Below, in pieces: positions 38,952-48,540 of a stretch of 51,068 nt of DNA; positions within the stretch are counted from its first letter, which is position 1, and every line of letters begins with the position of its first letter. Origin of the DNA: Variovorax sp. CAN15. Its GTDB lineage: Bacteria > Pseudomonadota > Gammaproteobacteria > Burkholderiales > Burkholderiaceae_C. A program made the translations under genes and the position numbers. The stretch covers positions 3,395 through 54,462 of the forward strand of contig NZ_JASMRZ010000007.1 in the NCBI RefSeq assembly GCF_030462475.1. Direction: 5' to 3'. The notes below the pieces were generated by a model. That model saw only the letters and a list, made by a program, of their open reading frames with translations. It ran no database searches and was not told the origin of the DNA.

Positions 38952-39527
38952 GTGAACAAGGCATTCACCAAGGAAACGGATTCCGACGGAGACGACGATG
39001 ACACCGATGGCGTTTCGCCTCCGCTGCCTGCGGGCGGCAAGAACTACATCACTCCCGAAGGCTACGCGCGTCTGCGCGACGAATTGCTGCAGCTGATGGA
39101 TGAGGAGCGCCCGAAGATCGTCGAAACCGTCCATTGGGCTGCCAAGAACGGCGACCGCTCGGAGAACGGCGACTACCTCTACGGCAAGAAGCGCCTGCGC
39201 GAAATCGATCGCCGCATCCGCTTCCTCACCAAGCGCCTCGAAATCGCGGAAGTCACCGACCCATCGGTTCACCATGGCCGCGATCAGGTCTTCTTCGGCG
39301 CCACGGTCCTCTATGCCGATGAGGCCGGCGAGGAGCGCAGCGTCACCATCCTCGGCATCGACGAGGCGCAGAGCGCGAAGTCGCAGGTCAGCTGGATTTC
39401 GCCCATCGCGCGGGCGTTGCTGAAGTCGCGTGAAGGCGATGTCGTGAAACTGGTGACGCCCGGCGGGGCGCACGATGTCGAAATCCTGTCCGTGAGCTAT
39501 CCGGCGCCGCGACCGGCCGGAGCGTAG
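38952..39527 (+). CDS. greB: Transcription elongation factor GreB
   Basis: Rescues backtracked RNA polymerase by stimulating transcript cleavage. Starts at GTG with GGAGG upstream. A 30-residue acidic N-terminal extension (DSDGDDDDTDG) precedes the coiled-coil domain. The tip motif GDRSENGDYLYGKKRLREID is diagnostic of GreB rather than GreA, and the C-terminal FKBP-like domain contains SPIARALLKSREGD. At 191 residues it is longer than E. coli GreB because of the acidic tail. Confidence 0.94.
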   Translation: MNKAFTKETDSDGDDDDTDGVSPPLPAGGKNYITPEGYARLRDELLQLMDEERPKIVETVHWAAKNGDRSENGDYLYGKKRLREIDRRIRFLTKRLEIAEVTDPSVHHGRDQVFFGATVLYADEAGEERSVTILGIDEAQSAKSQVSWISPIARALLKSREGDVVKLVTPGGAHDVEILSVSYPAPRPAGA

Positions 39528-39549
39528 CAGCCGGCGAACGGACGCAGCC

Positions 39550-41805
39550 TCAGGGCGCGGGGACAGTCCTGGAGGCGGTCAGTACCGATGCCGTGCGCCG
39601 CGCCGCGCGCAGCACCGCATCCAGATGCGCACGGTCGCGCACGGCGATCACGAAGCGCAGGTCGGTCGAGTCCTGCGGGGTTTCGTCAGCCATTTCCACG
39701 TGCGTGATGTCGGCTTCCGCATCGGCCAGCGTGGCTGCGACACGTGCCAGCACGCCCTTGTCGTTGCGCACGGTGATGACAACACCGGTTTCAAAAGCAC
39801 GCGTGGGCTCATCCGCCCATTCGACGGCGAAGAAGCGCTCACTGTCCTTGTGGCGCAGCCGCTGGCCGACGCCGCATTCTTCGGTGTGCACCACCAGGCC
39901 TTCTCCATGGCCGAGATATCCGACGATCGAGTCGCCAGGAATCGGCCGGCAGCACAGCGCAAAACGCACCGACGAGTTCTCGCTGCCATCCAGCGTCACG
40001 GCGCCCTGCGACACCGTCTCGTGCGAGATGAAGCGCTCGCGACTCAACAGCAGCGCGTCGGGCCGTTCGCCGAGCTCGGTGAGCATCGCCACCAGCCGCT
40101 TCGCGACGATGCTCGCGATGCGCTTGCCCAGGCCGATGTCGGTCAGCAGCTCCGAGCGTGTGCGGTTGCCGGTGAAGCGCAGCAGCTTTTCCCACAGCGC
40201 CTGGTGCTCTTCGTCGTCCTCCGGCAGCTTGCTCAGGCCTTCGGCGCGCAGCGCCTGAGCGAGCAGCTTCTCGCCCAGGCCCTCGGACTCGGCGTGCGCC
40301 AGGGTCTTCAGGTAATGGCGGATCTTGGAGCGAGCCCGGCCGGTGCGCACGAAGCCGAGCCACGCTGGATTCGGCGTCGACACGGGCGCCGTGATCACCT
40401 CGACCACGTCGCCGTTCTTGAGTTCGGTGCGCAGCGGCACCTGGTCGCCGTTGATGCGTGCGGCCGAGGTGTGATCGCCGATGTTGCTGTGGATGGCGTA
40501 GGCGAAGTCGACCACCGTGGCTCCGCGCGGCAACGCCATGATCTGGCTCTTGGGCGTGAACACGTAGACCGCGTCGGGAAACAGGTCGACCTTGACGTGG
40601 TCCCAGAACTCGGCGGCGTCGCGGGTCTCGTCCTGAATGTCGAGCAGAGACTGCAGCCACTTGGTGCCCAGCCGGTCGTTGCTGGCAGCGCTCGGCTCGG
40701 CCGCCTTGTAGAGCCAGTGCGCGGCCACGCCCGATTCCGCCACCACATGCATGGCCTCGGTACGCAGCTGGAACTCCACGCTCACCCCGGCCGGACCCAC
40801 GAGCGTGGTGTGCAGCGACTGATAGCCATTGAGCTTGGCGATCGCGATGTGGTCCTTGAACTTGCCCGGCAGGGGCTTGTACATCTGATGCAGGATGCCA
40901 AGCCCGGTGTAGCAGGCGATCACGTTCGGCACGATCAGGCGGAAGCCGTAGATGTCGGTCACCTGGGCGAAGCTCAGGTGCTTTTCTTCCATCTTGCGGT
41001 AGATGGAATAGAGCGTCTTCTCGCGGCCGGCGATCCGCAGCGTCATCCCGGCGGCGGAAAAGGCGGCCTCGACTTCCTTTTGTACCTTCTGGATCAGGTC
41101 GCGTCGTCGGCCGCGTGCCTTGGCGACGGCCTTCGACAGCGTGGCATAGCGCCACGGTTTCAGATGACGGAACGACAGCTCCTGCAGTTCGCGGTAGGTC
41201 TGGTTCAGCCCCAGCCGGTGGGCGATTGGCGCGTAGATGTCCAGCGTCTCGCGCGAGATCCGGCCCCATTTCTCGCGGGGTGTGTCGGCGAGCGTGCGCA
41301 TGTTGTGCGTGCGGTCCGCCAGCTTGACCAGGATGACGCGAACGTCGCGCGCCATGGCCAGCAGCATCTTGCGGAACGACTCGGCCTGATTTTCCTCGCG
41401 AGTATTGAACTGCAGCTTGTCGAGCTTGGTGAGCCCGTCGACCAGGTCGGCGACCGGGGCGCCGAAGCGCTCGATGAGTTCGGGCTTGGTGACGCCGCAG
41501 TCCTCGATCGCGTCGTGCAGCAGGGCGGCCATCAGCGCCTGCGCGTCGAGCTTCCATTCGGCGCACTGCGCCGCAACGGCGATGGGGTGGGTGATGTACG
41601 GCTCGCCGCTGTTGCGCAGCTGCCCCAGGTGCGCCTCGTCCGCGAAGCGGTAGGCGCGGCGGACCAGCTCGGTGTCTTCGGGGCTCAAGTAGTCCAGCCG
41701 CGCGGTCAGTGCAGCAAAGCTCGCAGCGGCCGCATTCAGCGCCGCCGGGCTCGGCTTCGGCGTGCCTTTGGGGGCATGGGACTGAGATTTGGCGACCGCG
41801 CTCAT
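39550..41805 (-). CDS. spoT: Bifunctional (p)ppGpp synthetase/hydrolase
   Basis: Controls stringent-response alarmone levels. At 751 residues it has the full RSH layout: an HD hydrolase (MAALLHDAIEDCG near residue 90, HD intact), a synthetase (TDIYGFRLIV and AKLNGYQSLHTTLVGP), a TGS domain (DLFPDAVYVFTPKSQIMALP), and a C-terminal ACT domain. Starts MSAVAKSQSHAPKG. The intact HD motif argues for a Rel/SpoT bifunctional enzyme rather than a RelA-type synthetase. It follows rpoZ on the same strand, as in E. coli, with a terminator between. Confidence 0.95.
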   Translation of the reverse strand: MSAVAKSQSHAPKGTPKPSPAALNAAAASFAALTARLDYLSPEDTELVRRAYRFADEAHLGQLRNSGEPYITHPIAVAAQCAEWKLDAQALMAALLHDAIEDCGVTKPELIERFGAPVADLVDGLTKLDKLQFNTREENQAESFRKMLLAMARDVRVILVKLADRTHNMRTLADTPREKWGRISRETLDIYAPIAHRLGLNQTYRELQELSFRHLKPWRYATLSKAVAKARGRRRDLIQKVQKEVEAAFSAAGMTLRIAGREKTLYSIYRKMEEKHLSFAQVTDIYGFRLIVPNVIACYTGLGILHQMYKPLPGKFKDHIAIAKLNGYQSLHTTLVGPAGVSVEFQLRTEAMHVVAESGVAAHWLYKAAEPSAASNDRLGTKWLQSLLDIQDETRDAAEFWDHVKVDLFPDAVYVFTPKSQIMALPRGATVVDFAYAIHSNIGDHTSAARINGDQVPLRTELKNGDVVEVITAPVSTPNPAWLGFVRTGRARSKIRHYLKTLAHAESEGLGEKLLAQALRAEGLSKLPEDDEEHQALWEKLLRFTGNRTRSELLTDIGLGKRIASIVAKRLVAMLTELGERPDALLLSRERFISHETVSQGAVTLDGSENSSVRFALCCRPIPGDSIVGYLGHGEGLVVHTEECGVGQRLRHKDSERFFAVEWADEPTRAFETGVVITVRNDKGVLARVAATLADAEADITHVEMADETPQDSTDLRFVIAVRDRAHLDAVLRAARRTASVLTASRTVPAP

Positions 41806-41856
41806 GCCTATCACTTTAGCGTGACCGATGTGTGGGTGCCTCCGGCCATAAAAAAA

Positions 41857-41873
41857 GCACCGCTTTGCGGTGC
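41857..41873 (-). terminator. Terminator between rpoZ and spoT
   Basis: A perfect 7-bp stem GCACCGC/GCGGTGC with loop TTT (AAA on the minus strand) is followed on the minus strand by TTTTTT. It probably reduces read-through into spoT. Confidence 0.8.
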
Positions 41874-41898
41874 CTTTTCGTTGCAGGGCTGCGTCAGA

Positions 41899-42102
41899 TC
41901 AGCCCGGCACCTTCTTGAGCATTTCGAGGCCGATCTTGCCTTCGGCGATCTCGCGCAGGGCAGTCACGGCGGGCTTGTTCTTGCTCTCGATCTTGGGGGC
42001 GTGGCCCTGGCTCAGCATGCGCGCACGGTAGGTGGCGGCCAGGACGAGCTGGAAGCGGTTCGGAATGTTGACGAGACAATCTTCGACGGTGATGCGGGCC
42101 AT
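41899..42102 (-). CDS. rpoZ: RNA polymerase omega subunit
   Basis: A 67-residue subunit that helps assemble beta-prime and forms part of the ppGpp site. [20 protein letters not shown] and [12 protein letters not shown] are canonical. It lies between gmk and spoT, the conserved order. Confidence 0.96.
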   Translation of the reverse strand: MARITVEDCLVNIPNRFQLVLAATYRARMLSQGHAPKIESKNKPAVTALREIAEGKIGLEMLKKVPG

Positions 42103-42145
42103 GATGAGGATCTTTCGGTCGGTCTGGGAGCGGTGGGCTCGGAAA

Positions 42146-42793
42146 TCAGGGGATGTTCAGTGCGGCGAAGGTGTCGGCACGCGCTCGGCGTTGCGCGGAA
42201 TACCGCAGCCGCTGAGCGTGGACGATCGCCTTGAGATCGAAAAGTGCCCGCTCAAATAACTCGTTGATTATAACGAAGTCGAATTCCCCGGCTTGCGCCA
42301 TCTCTTCCGCGGCGTTCTTCAGGCGCAATTCGATGACCGAGGCGCTGTCCTCGCCGCGCCGTTCGAGCCGGGAGCGCAGCTCTTCCCAACTGGGCGGCAG
42401 GATGAAGATCATGACTGCGTTGGCGAAGGTCTTGCGGATCTGCAGCGCGCCCTGGAAGTCGATTTCAAGGATGACGTCGGCCCCCTGGGCGATGCGGTCT
42501 TCGACGGCCTTCTTGGAGGTGCCGTAGCGGTGGCCGTGCACATGGGCCCATTCCACGAAGCCGTCGGCCGCGATCATCGCGTCGAACTCGCTCGGCGAGG
42601 CAAAGAAGTACTCGCGGCCGTGCTTTTCCTGCCCGCGCGGCGACCGCGTCGTGTGCGACACCGAAGGCTGCACCGCCGAATCGAGCTCCATCAGCGCCTT
42701 GACCAGGCTCGACTTGCCCGCGCCGCTGGGCGCCGCCACAACGAAGATATTGCCGGGGTAATCCATTCTTTCGCTCGTCTTCGTCGTCGTCAT
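42146..42793 (-). CDS. gmk: Guanylate kinase
   Basis: Phosphorylates GMP to GDP. The P-loop is [15 protein letters not shown], and the GMP-binding motifs are [19 protein letters not shown] and the segment around [12 protein letters not shown]. The start [14 protein letters not shown] overlaps the yicC stop as ATGA, which favours it over the internal MDYPGN. At 215 residues it is of normal length. Confidence 0.96.
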   Translation of the reverse strand: MTTTKTSERMDYPGNIFVVAAPSGAGKSSLVKALMELDSAVQPSVSHTTRSPRGQEKHGREYFFASPSEFDAMIAADGFVEWAHVHGHRYGTSKKAVEDRIAQGADVILEIDFQGALQIRKTFANAVMIFILPPSWEELRSRLERRGEDSASVIELRLKNAAEEMAQAGEFDFVIINELFERALFDLKAIVHAQRLRYSAQRRARADTFAALNIP

Positions 42794-43713
42794 TCGATGT
42801 TCTGGACCTGCTCGCGCATCTGCTCGATCAGGACCTTCATGTCCACGCCGATGCGCGTGAGCTCCAGCGCCGCCGACTTCGACCCCAGGGTGTTGGCCTC
42901 GCGGTGCAGCTCCTGGATCAGGAAGTCGAGGCGCTTGCCGATCTCGCCACCCTTCTTGAGAAGGCGCTCGATCTCATCGAGGTGCGAGTTCAGCCGGGTG
43001 AGTTCCTCGGCCACGTCGATGCGGATCGCGAAGGCGGTGGCCTCGGTCAATGCGCGGTCCTGCGCGGCCTCGGGTAGCGTGCCACCGGCTCCGGCGGTCA
43101 GGCCCATGGCCTCCTGCCAGCGCTCCAGGAAGCGCGTGCGCTGCTGCTCGACCAGCTGCGGCACCAGCGGTCCTGCCTGCCGCACCAGGGTGCGCAGTTG
43201 CTCAAGATGGGCTTCGAGCATCTTCGCCAGGCGGGCGCCTTCGCGCTGGCGGGCGGAGACCAGGCCTTCGAGCGCCTTGCCGGTAACGTCGAGGAGGTCG
43301 GGGCCCCAGTCGCCGCGCGCGGCGCTGTCGCCGCCGGCCAGGCTCAATACGTCGGCCACGCTGAGCTCGCGCGCGCCGGGCAGCCATGCCTTGATGCTGT
43401 CCTGCACGCCGTTGAGCCGCTGCAGCAGCTTGACGGAGGGCTCGACCACGCCCGATGAGGAAGTGCTTTCGATGGCCGCGCGGACCTCGACCTTGCCGCG
43501 CTTGAGCTTTGCGGCGAGCAGTTCGCGCAGGGCGGTTTCATGCTGGCGGAGTTCTTCCGGCAGCTTGAAGGTCAGATCGAGGAAGCGGCTGTTGACCGAG
43601 CGGATTTCAACCCCGAGCCGGCCCGCGGCGGAAGGCCGTGCCTCGGCTTCGGAGTGGCTGCCCGCGGACCCGTTCTGGCCGCTGGCGTAGCCGGTCATGC
43701 TGTAAACTGGCAT
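42790..43713 (-). CDS. yicC: YicC-family endoribonuclease
   Basis: A 307-residue protein starting [15 protein letters not shown], the signature YicC N-terminus. The C-terminal DUF1732 region ends [20 protein letters not shown] then [11 protein letters not shown], including conserved acidic residues. E. coli YicC is reported to degrade the small RNA RyhB; the target here is unknown. It is coupled to gmk by a four-base overlap and divergent from the kinase gene. Confidence 0.95.
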   Translation of the reverse strand: MPVYSMTGYASGQNGSAGSHSEAEARPSAAGRLGVEIRSVNSRFLDLTFKLPEELRQHETALRELLAAKLKRGKVEVRAAIESTSSSGVVEPSVKLLQRLNGVQDSIKAWLPGARELSVADVLSLAGGDSAARGDWGPDLLDVTGKALEGLVSARQREGARLAKMLEAHLEQLRTLVRQAGPLVPQLVEQQRTRFLERWQEAMGLTAGAGGTLPEAAQDRALTEATAFAIRIDVAEELTRLNSHLDEIERLLKKGGEIGKRLDFLIQELHREANTLGSKSAALELTRIGVDMKVLIEQMREQVQNIE

Positions 43714-43804
43714 TGCGCCTCACTGTGGTTTTGCTTGCATGCACCGAGGCGTCGGCACGGCGTTCGCTTGCCGCACCATCGCCTTCGGGCGAAACTCCCG
43801 GATT

Positions 43805-44812
43805 ATGTCAAAGGTCAAGCCTACGCCCCTGCCGCCGGATACGGTCATTGGAGGTTACCGCGTTGTACGCCGGCTTTCCGCAGGCGGATTCGGCGTCGTC
43901 TACCTCGCCATCGATTCGAGCGGCCAGCAGGTTGCCATCAAGGAATACCTGCCGTCGTCGCTTGCCACGCGCGGCCCCGGCGAACTGGCGCCGCAGGTGC
44001 CGCCGGAGAAGCTGTCGCTGTACCGCCTGGGCCTGAAGAGCTTTTTCGAGGAAGGGCGCTCGCTGGCGCAGATCTCGCACGCATCGGTGGTCAGCGTGCT
44101 CAACTTCTTCCGCGAGAACGAAACCGTCTACATGGTCATGAACTACCTGGAGGGCGCGACCCTTCAGGACTTCGTGGTCACTGCGCGCGACCTGAAAAAG
44201 CAGAAGGTTTTCCGCGAGTCGACCATCCGCTCGCTCTTCGACGAGATCCTGCGCGGCCTGCGCATCGTCCACCAGTACAAGATGCTGCACCTGGACATCA
44301 AGCCGGCCAACATCTTCGTCACCGACGACGACCGCGCCGTGCTGATCGACTTCGGCGCCGCGCGCGAAGTGCTCAGCAAGGAAGGCATCTTCATCCGCCC
44401 GATGTACACCCCCGGCTTCGCCGCCCCCGAGATGTACCGGCGCGATTCGTCCATGGGCCCCTGGACCGACATCTACGCCATCGGCGCCTGCATCTATGCC
44501 TGCATGCAGGGCTACCCGCCCAACGACGCGCCCCGGCGCATCGAGAAGGACCGCCTCAGCCTGTCGCTCTCGCGCCTGCGCGGCGTGTATTCCGACAACC
44601 TGATCGAGGTGGTCGAGTGGTGCATGTCGCTGGACCCGCTGTCGCGCCCGCAGTCGGTCTTCGCGCTGCAGAAGGAGCTCAGCCGAGAGGGCGAGCGCCG
44701 CTACACCAAGCTGACCGTGGGCGAGAAAGTGCGCCTGTCGATCGACAACATCCGTTCCTTCGACAAGAAGGCCCTGCCCAAGGCTGCCGCGCCCACCACG
44801 CGCCCTGCATGA
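43805..44812 (+). CDS. Hanks-type serine/threonine protein kinase
   Basis: A 335-residue soluble kinase. The glycine loop is SAGGFGVVY (residues 26-34), the ATP lysine is K46 in VAIKEYLP, the catalytic loop is HLDIKPAN (162-169) and the metal aspartate is D182 in IDFGAAR. The arginine before the catalytic aspartate (HRD) is leucine, so activation-loop control may be unlike that of RD kinases. There is no PASTA, transmembrane or sensor domain. The start at MSKVKPTPLP is preferred over an upstream frame. The PP2C gene begins four bases after its stop, forming a reversible phosphorylation pair. Confidence 0.93.
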   Translation: MSKVKPTPLPPDTVIGGYRVVRRLSAGGFGVVYLAIDSSGQQVAIKEYLPSSLATRGPGELAPQVPPEKLSLYRLGLKSFFEEGRSLAQISHASVVSVLNFFRENETVYMVMNYLEGATLQDFVVTARDLKKQKVFRESTIRSLFDEILRGLRIVHQYKMLHLDIKPANIFVTDDDRAVLIDFGAAREVLSKEGIFIRPMYTPGFAAPEMYRRDSSMGPWTDIYAIGACIYACMQGYPPNDAPRRIEKDRLSLSLSRLRGVYSDNLIEVVEWCMSLDPLSRPQSVFALQKELSREGERRYTKLTVGEKVRLSIDNIRSFDKKALPKAAAPTTRPA

Positions 44813-44816
44813 CATC

Positions 44817-45722
44817 ATGAAATTCTCCGTCTTCCAGGTCAGCCGCAAGGGCGGGCGTCTCAAGAACGAAGACCGCATGGGCTATTGCTACACGCGGGAA
44901 TCGGGGTTGTTCGTGCTGGCTGACGGCATGGGCGGCCATCCGGAAGGCGAAGTGGCGGCGCAGCTCGCGCTGCAGACCATCGCCGCGCTCTACCAGCGCG
45001 AGGCGCGCCCGACTGTGAAGGACGTGAAGTCCTTCCTCGCCGAATCGGCCATGGCCGCGCACCAGCAGATCATGCGCTACGCGAGCCACAAGGCCATGCT
45101 CGACACCCCGCGCACCACCGTCGTCGCGGCCGTGTTGCAGGGCACCACCGCCACCTGGATGCACTGCGGCGATTCGCGCCTTTACGTCGTGCGCGACGGC
45201 CGCCTGCTGGTGCGCACGCGCGACCACTCGCACGCCGAGCGCCCGAAGCCGCACGGCTCCGACGCGCCCGTCAACCGCAACCTGCTGCTGACCTGCCTGG
45301 GCTCGCCGACCACGCCGCTCTTCGACGTCTCGGCACCGCTGCAGTTGCAGCGCGGCGACCGCATCATGCTGTGCTCCGATGGCGTCTGGGGCGTGCTCGA
45401 CGACGAACTCATCGTGCACACGCTGTCTTCCGGCAAGCCCGTGTCCGACGCCGCCCCCGACCTCGCCGAGATGGCCCTGCGCAAGGGCGGCTCCCACAGC
45501 GACAACGTCACGCTCATCGCGCTCGAATGGGAAATGCCCGACAGCGCCGACGACCGCAGCGGCGTGTCGACCGAGACCATCGAGGACGGCGTCTTCGCCT
45601 CCACCATCCAGGCCGGCATGCCCTCGGACAACGAGATCGACGACCTCGACGAAGACGCGATCGAGCGCTCCATCGCCGAGATCAACGAAGCCATCCGCAG
45701 ATCGGCGGCGCGCAAGACCTGA
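44817..45722 (+). CDS. PP2C-family serine/threonine phosphatase
   Basis: A 301-residue metal-dependent phosphatase. The motifs are [44 protein letters not shown] and [13 protein letters not shown], so all metal-binding aspartates are present. The catalytic domain ends about residue 240; the remaining ~60 residues are strongly acidic ([15 protein letters not shown]) and may be a regulatory tail. It probably reverses phosphorylation by the adjacent kinase. Confidence 0.93.
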   Translation: MKFSVFQVSRKGGRLKNEDRMGYCYTRESGLFVLADGMGGHPEGEVAAQLALQTIAALYQREARPTVKDVKSFLAESAMAAHQQIMRYASHKAMLDTPRTTVVAAVLQGTTATWMHCGDSRLYVVRDGRLLVRTRDHSHAERPKPHGSDAPVNRNLLLTCLGSPTTPLFDVSAPLQLQRGDRIMLCSDGVWGVLDDELIVHTLSSGKPVSDAAPDLAEMALRKGGSHSDNVTLIALEWEMPDSADDRSGVSTETIEDGVFASTIQAGMPSDNEIDDLDEDAIERSIAEINEAIRRSAARKT

Positions 45723-45763
45723 GCGCCGCTTTCCTTCCTTTTTCCTTTTCCGGTTCTCGAACA

Positions 45764-46495
45764 ATGACTGCTTTCACACGAAGCGGCGGCCGCGCCGCAG
45801 ACCAGCTGCGCCCGGTGCGCATCACCCGCGGCTTCACCATCCATGCCGAAGGCTCGGTGCTCATCGAGTTCGGCCAGACCCGCGTGCTGTGCACCGCCTC
45901 CGTCGAAGAGAAGGTGCCGCCGCACAAGAAGGGCAGCGGCGAAGGCTGGGTCACCGCCGAATACGGCATGCTGCCGCGCGCCACCCACACCCGCAGCAGC
46001 CGCGAGGCGGCCAAGGGCAAGCAGACCGGCCGCACGCAGGAAATCCAGCGCCTCATCGGCCGCTCGATGCGCGCCGTGTTCGACCTCGCCGCGCTCGGCG
46101 AACGCACCATCCACCTCGACTGCGACGTGCTGCAGGCCGACGGCGGCACGCGCACCGCGGCCATCACCGGCGCCTTCGTCGCCGCGCAGGACGCCGTCAA
46201 CAGGCTGATCGCCTCCGGCGCCATCACCGCCTCGCCCATCAAGGGCCACGTGGCCGCCATCTCGGTCGGCATCGTCGAAGGCACGCCGCTGCTCGACCTC
46301 GAATACACCGAAGACTCGGCCTGCGACACCGACATGAACGTCGTCATGACCGGCGCCGGCCACTTCGTCGAAGTGCAGGGCACGGCCGAAGGCGTGGCCT
46401 TCACGCGCGACGAAATGGACATCCTGCTCGGCCTTGCCGAAAAGGGCATCGGCGAACTCGTGACCCTGCAGAAGCAGGCACTGCTCTCGAACTGA
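45764..46495 (+). CDS. rph: Ribonuclease PH
   Basis: Phosphorolytic 3'-5' exonuclease that trims tRNA 3' ends. [17 protein letters not shown], then [18 protein letters not shown], the phosphate-binding [17 protein letters not shown], and [19 protein letters not shown] are canonical. At 243 residues it is full length. It lies 41 bases after the PP2C gene and 17 bases before rdgB. Confidence 0.97.
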   Translation: MTAFTRSGGRAADQLRPVRITRGFTIHAEGSVLIEFGQTRVLCTASVEEKVPPHKKGSGEGWVTAEYGMLPRATHTRSSREAAKGKQTGRTQEIQRLIGRSMRAVFDLAALGERTIHLDCDVLQADGGTRTAAITGAFVAAQDAVNRLIASGAITASPIKGHVAAISVGIVEGTPLLDLEYTEDSACDTDMNVVMTGAGHFVEVQGTAEGVAFTRDEMDILLGLAEKGIGELVTLQKQALLSN

Positions 46496-46512
46496 CGATC
46501 ACTGACAACTGC

Positions 46513-47112
46513 ATGAAACTGGTTCTGGCTTCCAACAACGCGGGCAAGCTCGCCGAACTCCAGCAGCTGTTCGCGGAGCTCGCCGTCACCCTCGTGCCGC
46601 AATCGGCGCTGGGGGTGAGCGAGGCTGAAGAACCCTTCCGTACCTTCGTCGAGAACGCGCTGACCAAGGCGCGCCATGCCAGCGCCGCCACCGGCCTGCC
46701 GGCCATCGCCGACGACGCAGGCCTGTGCGTCGACGCCTTCGGCGGCCTGCCGGGCGTGGACACCGCCTACTACGCCACCCAGTTCGGCTACGCCAAGGGC
46801 GACGCGAACAACGTGAAGGCGCTGCTCGAGCAGCTCGACGGCGTCGCCAACCGCCGTGCCGCGCTCGTCAGCACGCTGGTCGCGCTGCGCAGCCACGATG
46901 ACCCCGAGCCGCTCATCGCCGTGGGCCGAGTTGTCGGCGAGATCGCGCCCGCGCCCATCGGCGACAACGGCTTCGGCTTCGACCCCGTCATGTACCTGCC
47001 GGCCTTCGGCAAGACCTTCGCGCAGCTGCCGCCCGAAGTGAAGAACGCCAACAGCCATCGCGGCCGCGCGGCGCAGGCCATGCTGGCGCTGATGCGCGAA
47101 CGCTGGTTCTGA
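46513..47112 (+). CDS. rdgB: dITP/XTP pyrophosphatase (RdgB/HAM1)
   Basis: Removes non-canonical purine triphosphates such as dITP and XTP from the nucleotide pool. The N-terminus MKLVLASNNAGKLAEL and the motifs ADDAGLCVDAFGGLPGV and GDNGFGFDPVMYLP, then SHRGRAAQAM, define the family. At 199 residues it is full length. The rph-rdgB-hemW order is conserved in proteobacteria. Confidence 0.97.
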   Translation: MKLVLASNNAGKLAELQQLFAELAVTLVPQSALGVSEAEEPFRTFVENALTKARHASAATGLPAIADDAGLCVDAFGGLPGVDTAYYATQFGYAKGDANNVKALLEQLDGVANRRAALVSTLVALRSHDDPEPLIAVGRVVGEIAPAPIGDNGFGFDPVMYLPAFGKTFAQLPPEVKNANSHRGRAAQAMLALMRERWF

Positions 47113-47122
47113 TGGGCGATTG

Positions 47123-48385
47123 ATGGCCACCACGTTCCCGATCCAGCCAGCGCCGCCCACGGGCGCGCCGCAAGCCAACGACGTCCTGCACTGGATGCGC
47201 CCCGGCCCGCTGCAGCTCAGCGCGCTGCCGCCGCTGTCGCTGTACATCCACCTGCCGTGGTGCCTGCGCAAGTGCCCGTACTGCGACTTCAATTCGCACG
47301 AATGGCGCGCCGCCAGCGAGGCCGACATCGACGGCATTCCCGAGGCCGCCTACATCGACGCGCTGGTCGCTGACCTCGATGCAGCGCTGCCGCTCATCTG
47401 GGGCCGCACCGTCCACACCATCTTCATCGGCGGCGGCACGCCCAGCCTGTTCTCCCCGCAGGCCATCGACCGCCTGCTGGGCGACATGCGCGCACGCCTC
47501 AAGCTCGCGCCCGACTGCGAGATCACGCTAGAAGCCAACCCCGGCACCTTCGAGCGCAACCGCTTCCGCGCGTACCGCTCGGCCGGCGTCACGCGCCTGT
47601 CGGTGGGCGTGCAGAGCTTCAACGACGAGCACCTGAAGGCGCTGGGCCGCGTGCACGACCGCGCGCAGGCCATTGCCGCCCTCGAAGAAGCCGCGAGCAC
47701 CTTCGACACCTTCAACCTCGACCTGATGTACGCGCTGCCCGGCCAGACCCTGGAGGGCCTCGACGCGGACCTTTCGCAGGCGCTGGCGCTCGCGCCGCCG
47801 CACATCTCGGTCTACCACCTGACCATCGAGCCCAACACCTGGTTTGCCAAGTTCCCGCCGGCCCTGCCCGAGGACGACATCGCCTACGCCATGCTCGACC
47901 GCATCACCGAGCGCACCGGCGCCAGCGGCATGTCGCGCTACGAGGTGTCGGCCTATGCGCGCGAAGGGCACCGCTGCGCGCACAACCTCAACTACTGGCA
48001 GTTCGGCGACTACCTCGGCATCGGCGCCGGCGCGCACAGCAAGCTGAGCTTCGCGCACCGCATCGTGCGGCAGGTGCGCTTTCGCGAGCCGCGCCTGTAC
48101 ATGGAGAACGCGCGCGCCGGCGCGGCCGTGTCGCAGAGCGACGAAGTGGCGCTGGCCGACCTGCCGTTCGAATTCATGCTCAATGCATTGAGGCTGAAGC
48201 AGGGCTTCACGCTGCCGCAGTTCAGCGAGCGCACGGGGCTGGCGATGACGTCGATCCAGCGCGGTTTGGAAGAGGCCGAACGCAAGGGCCTCGTCGCCCG
48301 CGACCTGTTCCGCGTATGGCCGACCGAGCGCGGCCTCGACTTCCTGAGCGACCTGCAGTCGATGTTCCTGCCCGACGAGGAGTAG
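47123..48385 (+). CDS. hemW: Heme chaperone HemW (radical SAM)
   Basis: A 420-residue radical-SAM protein. The cluster motif is CLRKCPYCDF (C-X3-C-X2-C), followed by the GGGTPSL motif and SVGVQSFNDEHLKALGR. A winged C-terminal domain ends the protein. It was historically called a coproporphyrinogen III oxidase-like protein; lack of the extra N-terminal cysteine of HemN favours heme transfer. The ATG start is one codon inside a TTG alternative. Ten bases separate it from rdgB. Confidence 0.95.
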   Translation: MATTFPIQPAPPTGAPQANDVLHWMRPGPLQLSALPPLSLYIHLPWCLRKCPYCDFNSHEWRAASEADIDGIPEAAYIDALVADLDAALPLIWGRTVHTIFIGGGTPSLFSPQAIDRLLGDMRARLKLAPDCEITLEANPGTFERNRFRAYRSAGVTRLSVGVQSFNDEHLKALGRVHDRAQAIAALEEAASTFDTFNLDLMYALPGQTLEGLDADLSQALALAPPHISVYHLTIEPNTWFAKFPPALPEDDIAYAMLDRITERTGASGMSRYEVSAYAREGHRCAHNLNYWQFGDYLGIGAGAHSKLSFAHRIVRQVRFREPRLYMENARAGAAVSQSDEVALADLPFEFMLNALRLKQGFTLPQFSERTGLAMTSIQRGLEEAERKGLVARDLFRVWPTERGLDFLSDLQSMFLPDEE

Positions 48386-48417
48386 GGCGCCGCCGTCGGC
48401 ATAAAATCGCCGGTTCC

Positions 48418-48502
48418 GGAGAGTTGGGTGAGTGGTTTAAACCAGCAGTCTTGAAAACTGCCGACGTGAAAGCGTCCGTGAGTTCGAATCTCACACTCTC
48501 CG
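48418..48502 (+). tRNA. tRNA-Ser (anticodon TGA)
   Basis: A class II tRNA with a long variable arm. Acceptor stem GGAGAGT pairs with ACTCTCC, and discriminator G is at 48502. The anticodon loop CTTGAAA gives TGA at 48452-48454. The sequence after the discriminator is CACC, so CCA is not encoded. It starts 33 bases after the hemW stop. Confidence 0.95.
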
Positions 48503-48508
48503 CACCCC

Positions 48509-48540
48509 AAACACTCGCCGGTTGCGCGGGTGCGTGTTTT
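48509..48540 (+). terminator. Terminator after tRNA-Ser
   Basis: AAACAC at 48509-48514 pairs with GTGTTT at 48534-48539, extended inward by CGCC with a G-U pair, and is followed by only one more T. It is moderately convincing. Confidence 0.55.

Noticed and set aside
38621-39040. A reverse frame with an internal repeat of about 40 residues (RLAGIEPTTPWFVAKYSIQL)
   Set aside because: The repeat is simply the translation of the two identical tRNA-Arg genes on the opposite strand.
39625-42234. An 869-codon forward frame opposite spoT and rpoZ
   Set aside because: The reverse strand encodes a complete RSH enzyme and omega subunit. The forward frame is Arg/His/Gln-rich shadow sequence.
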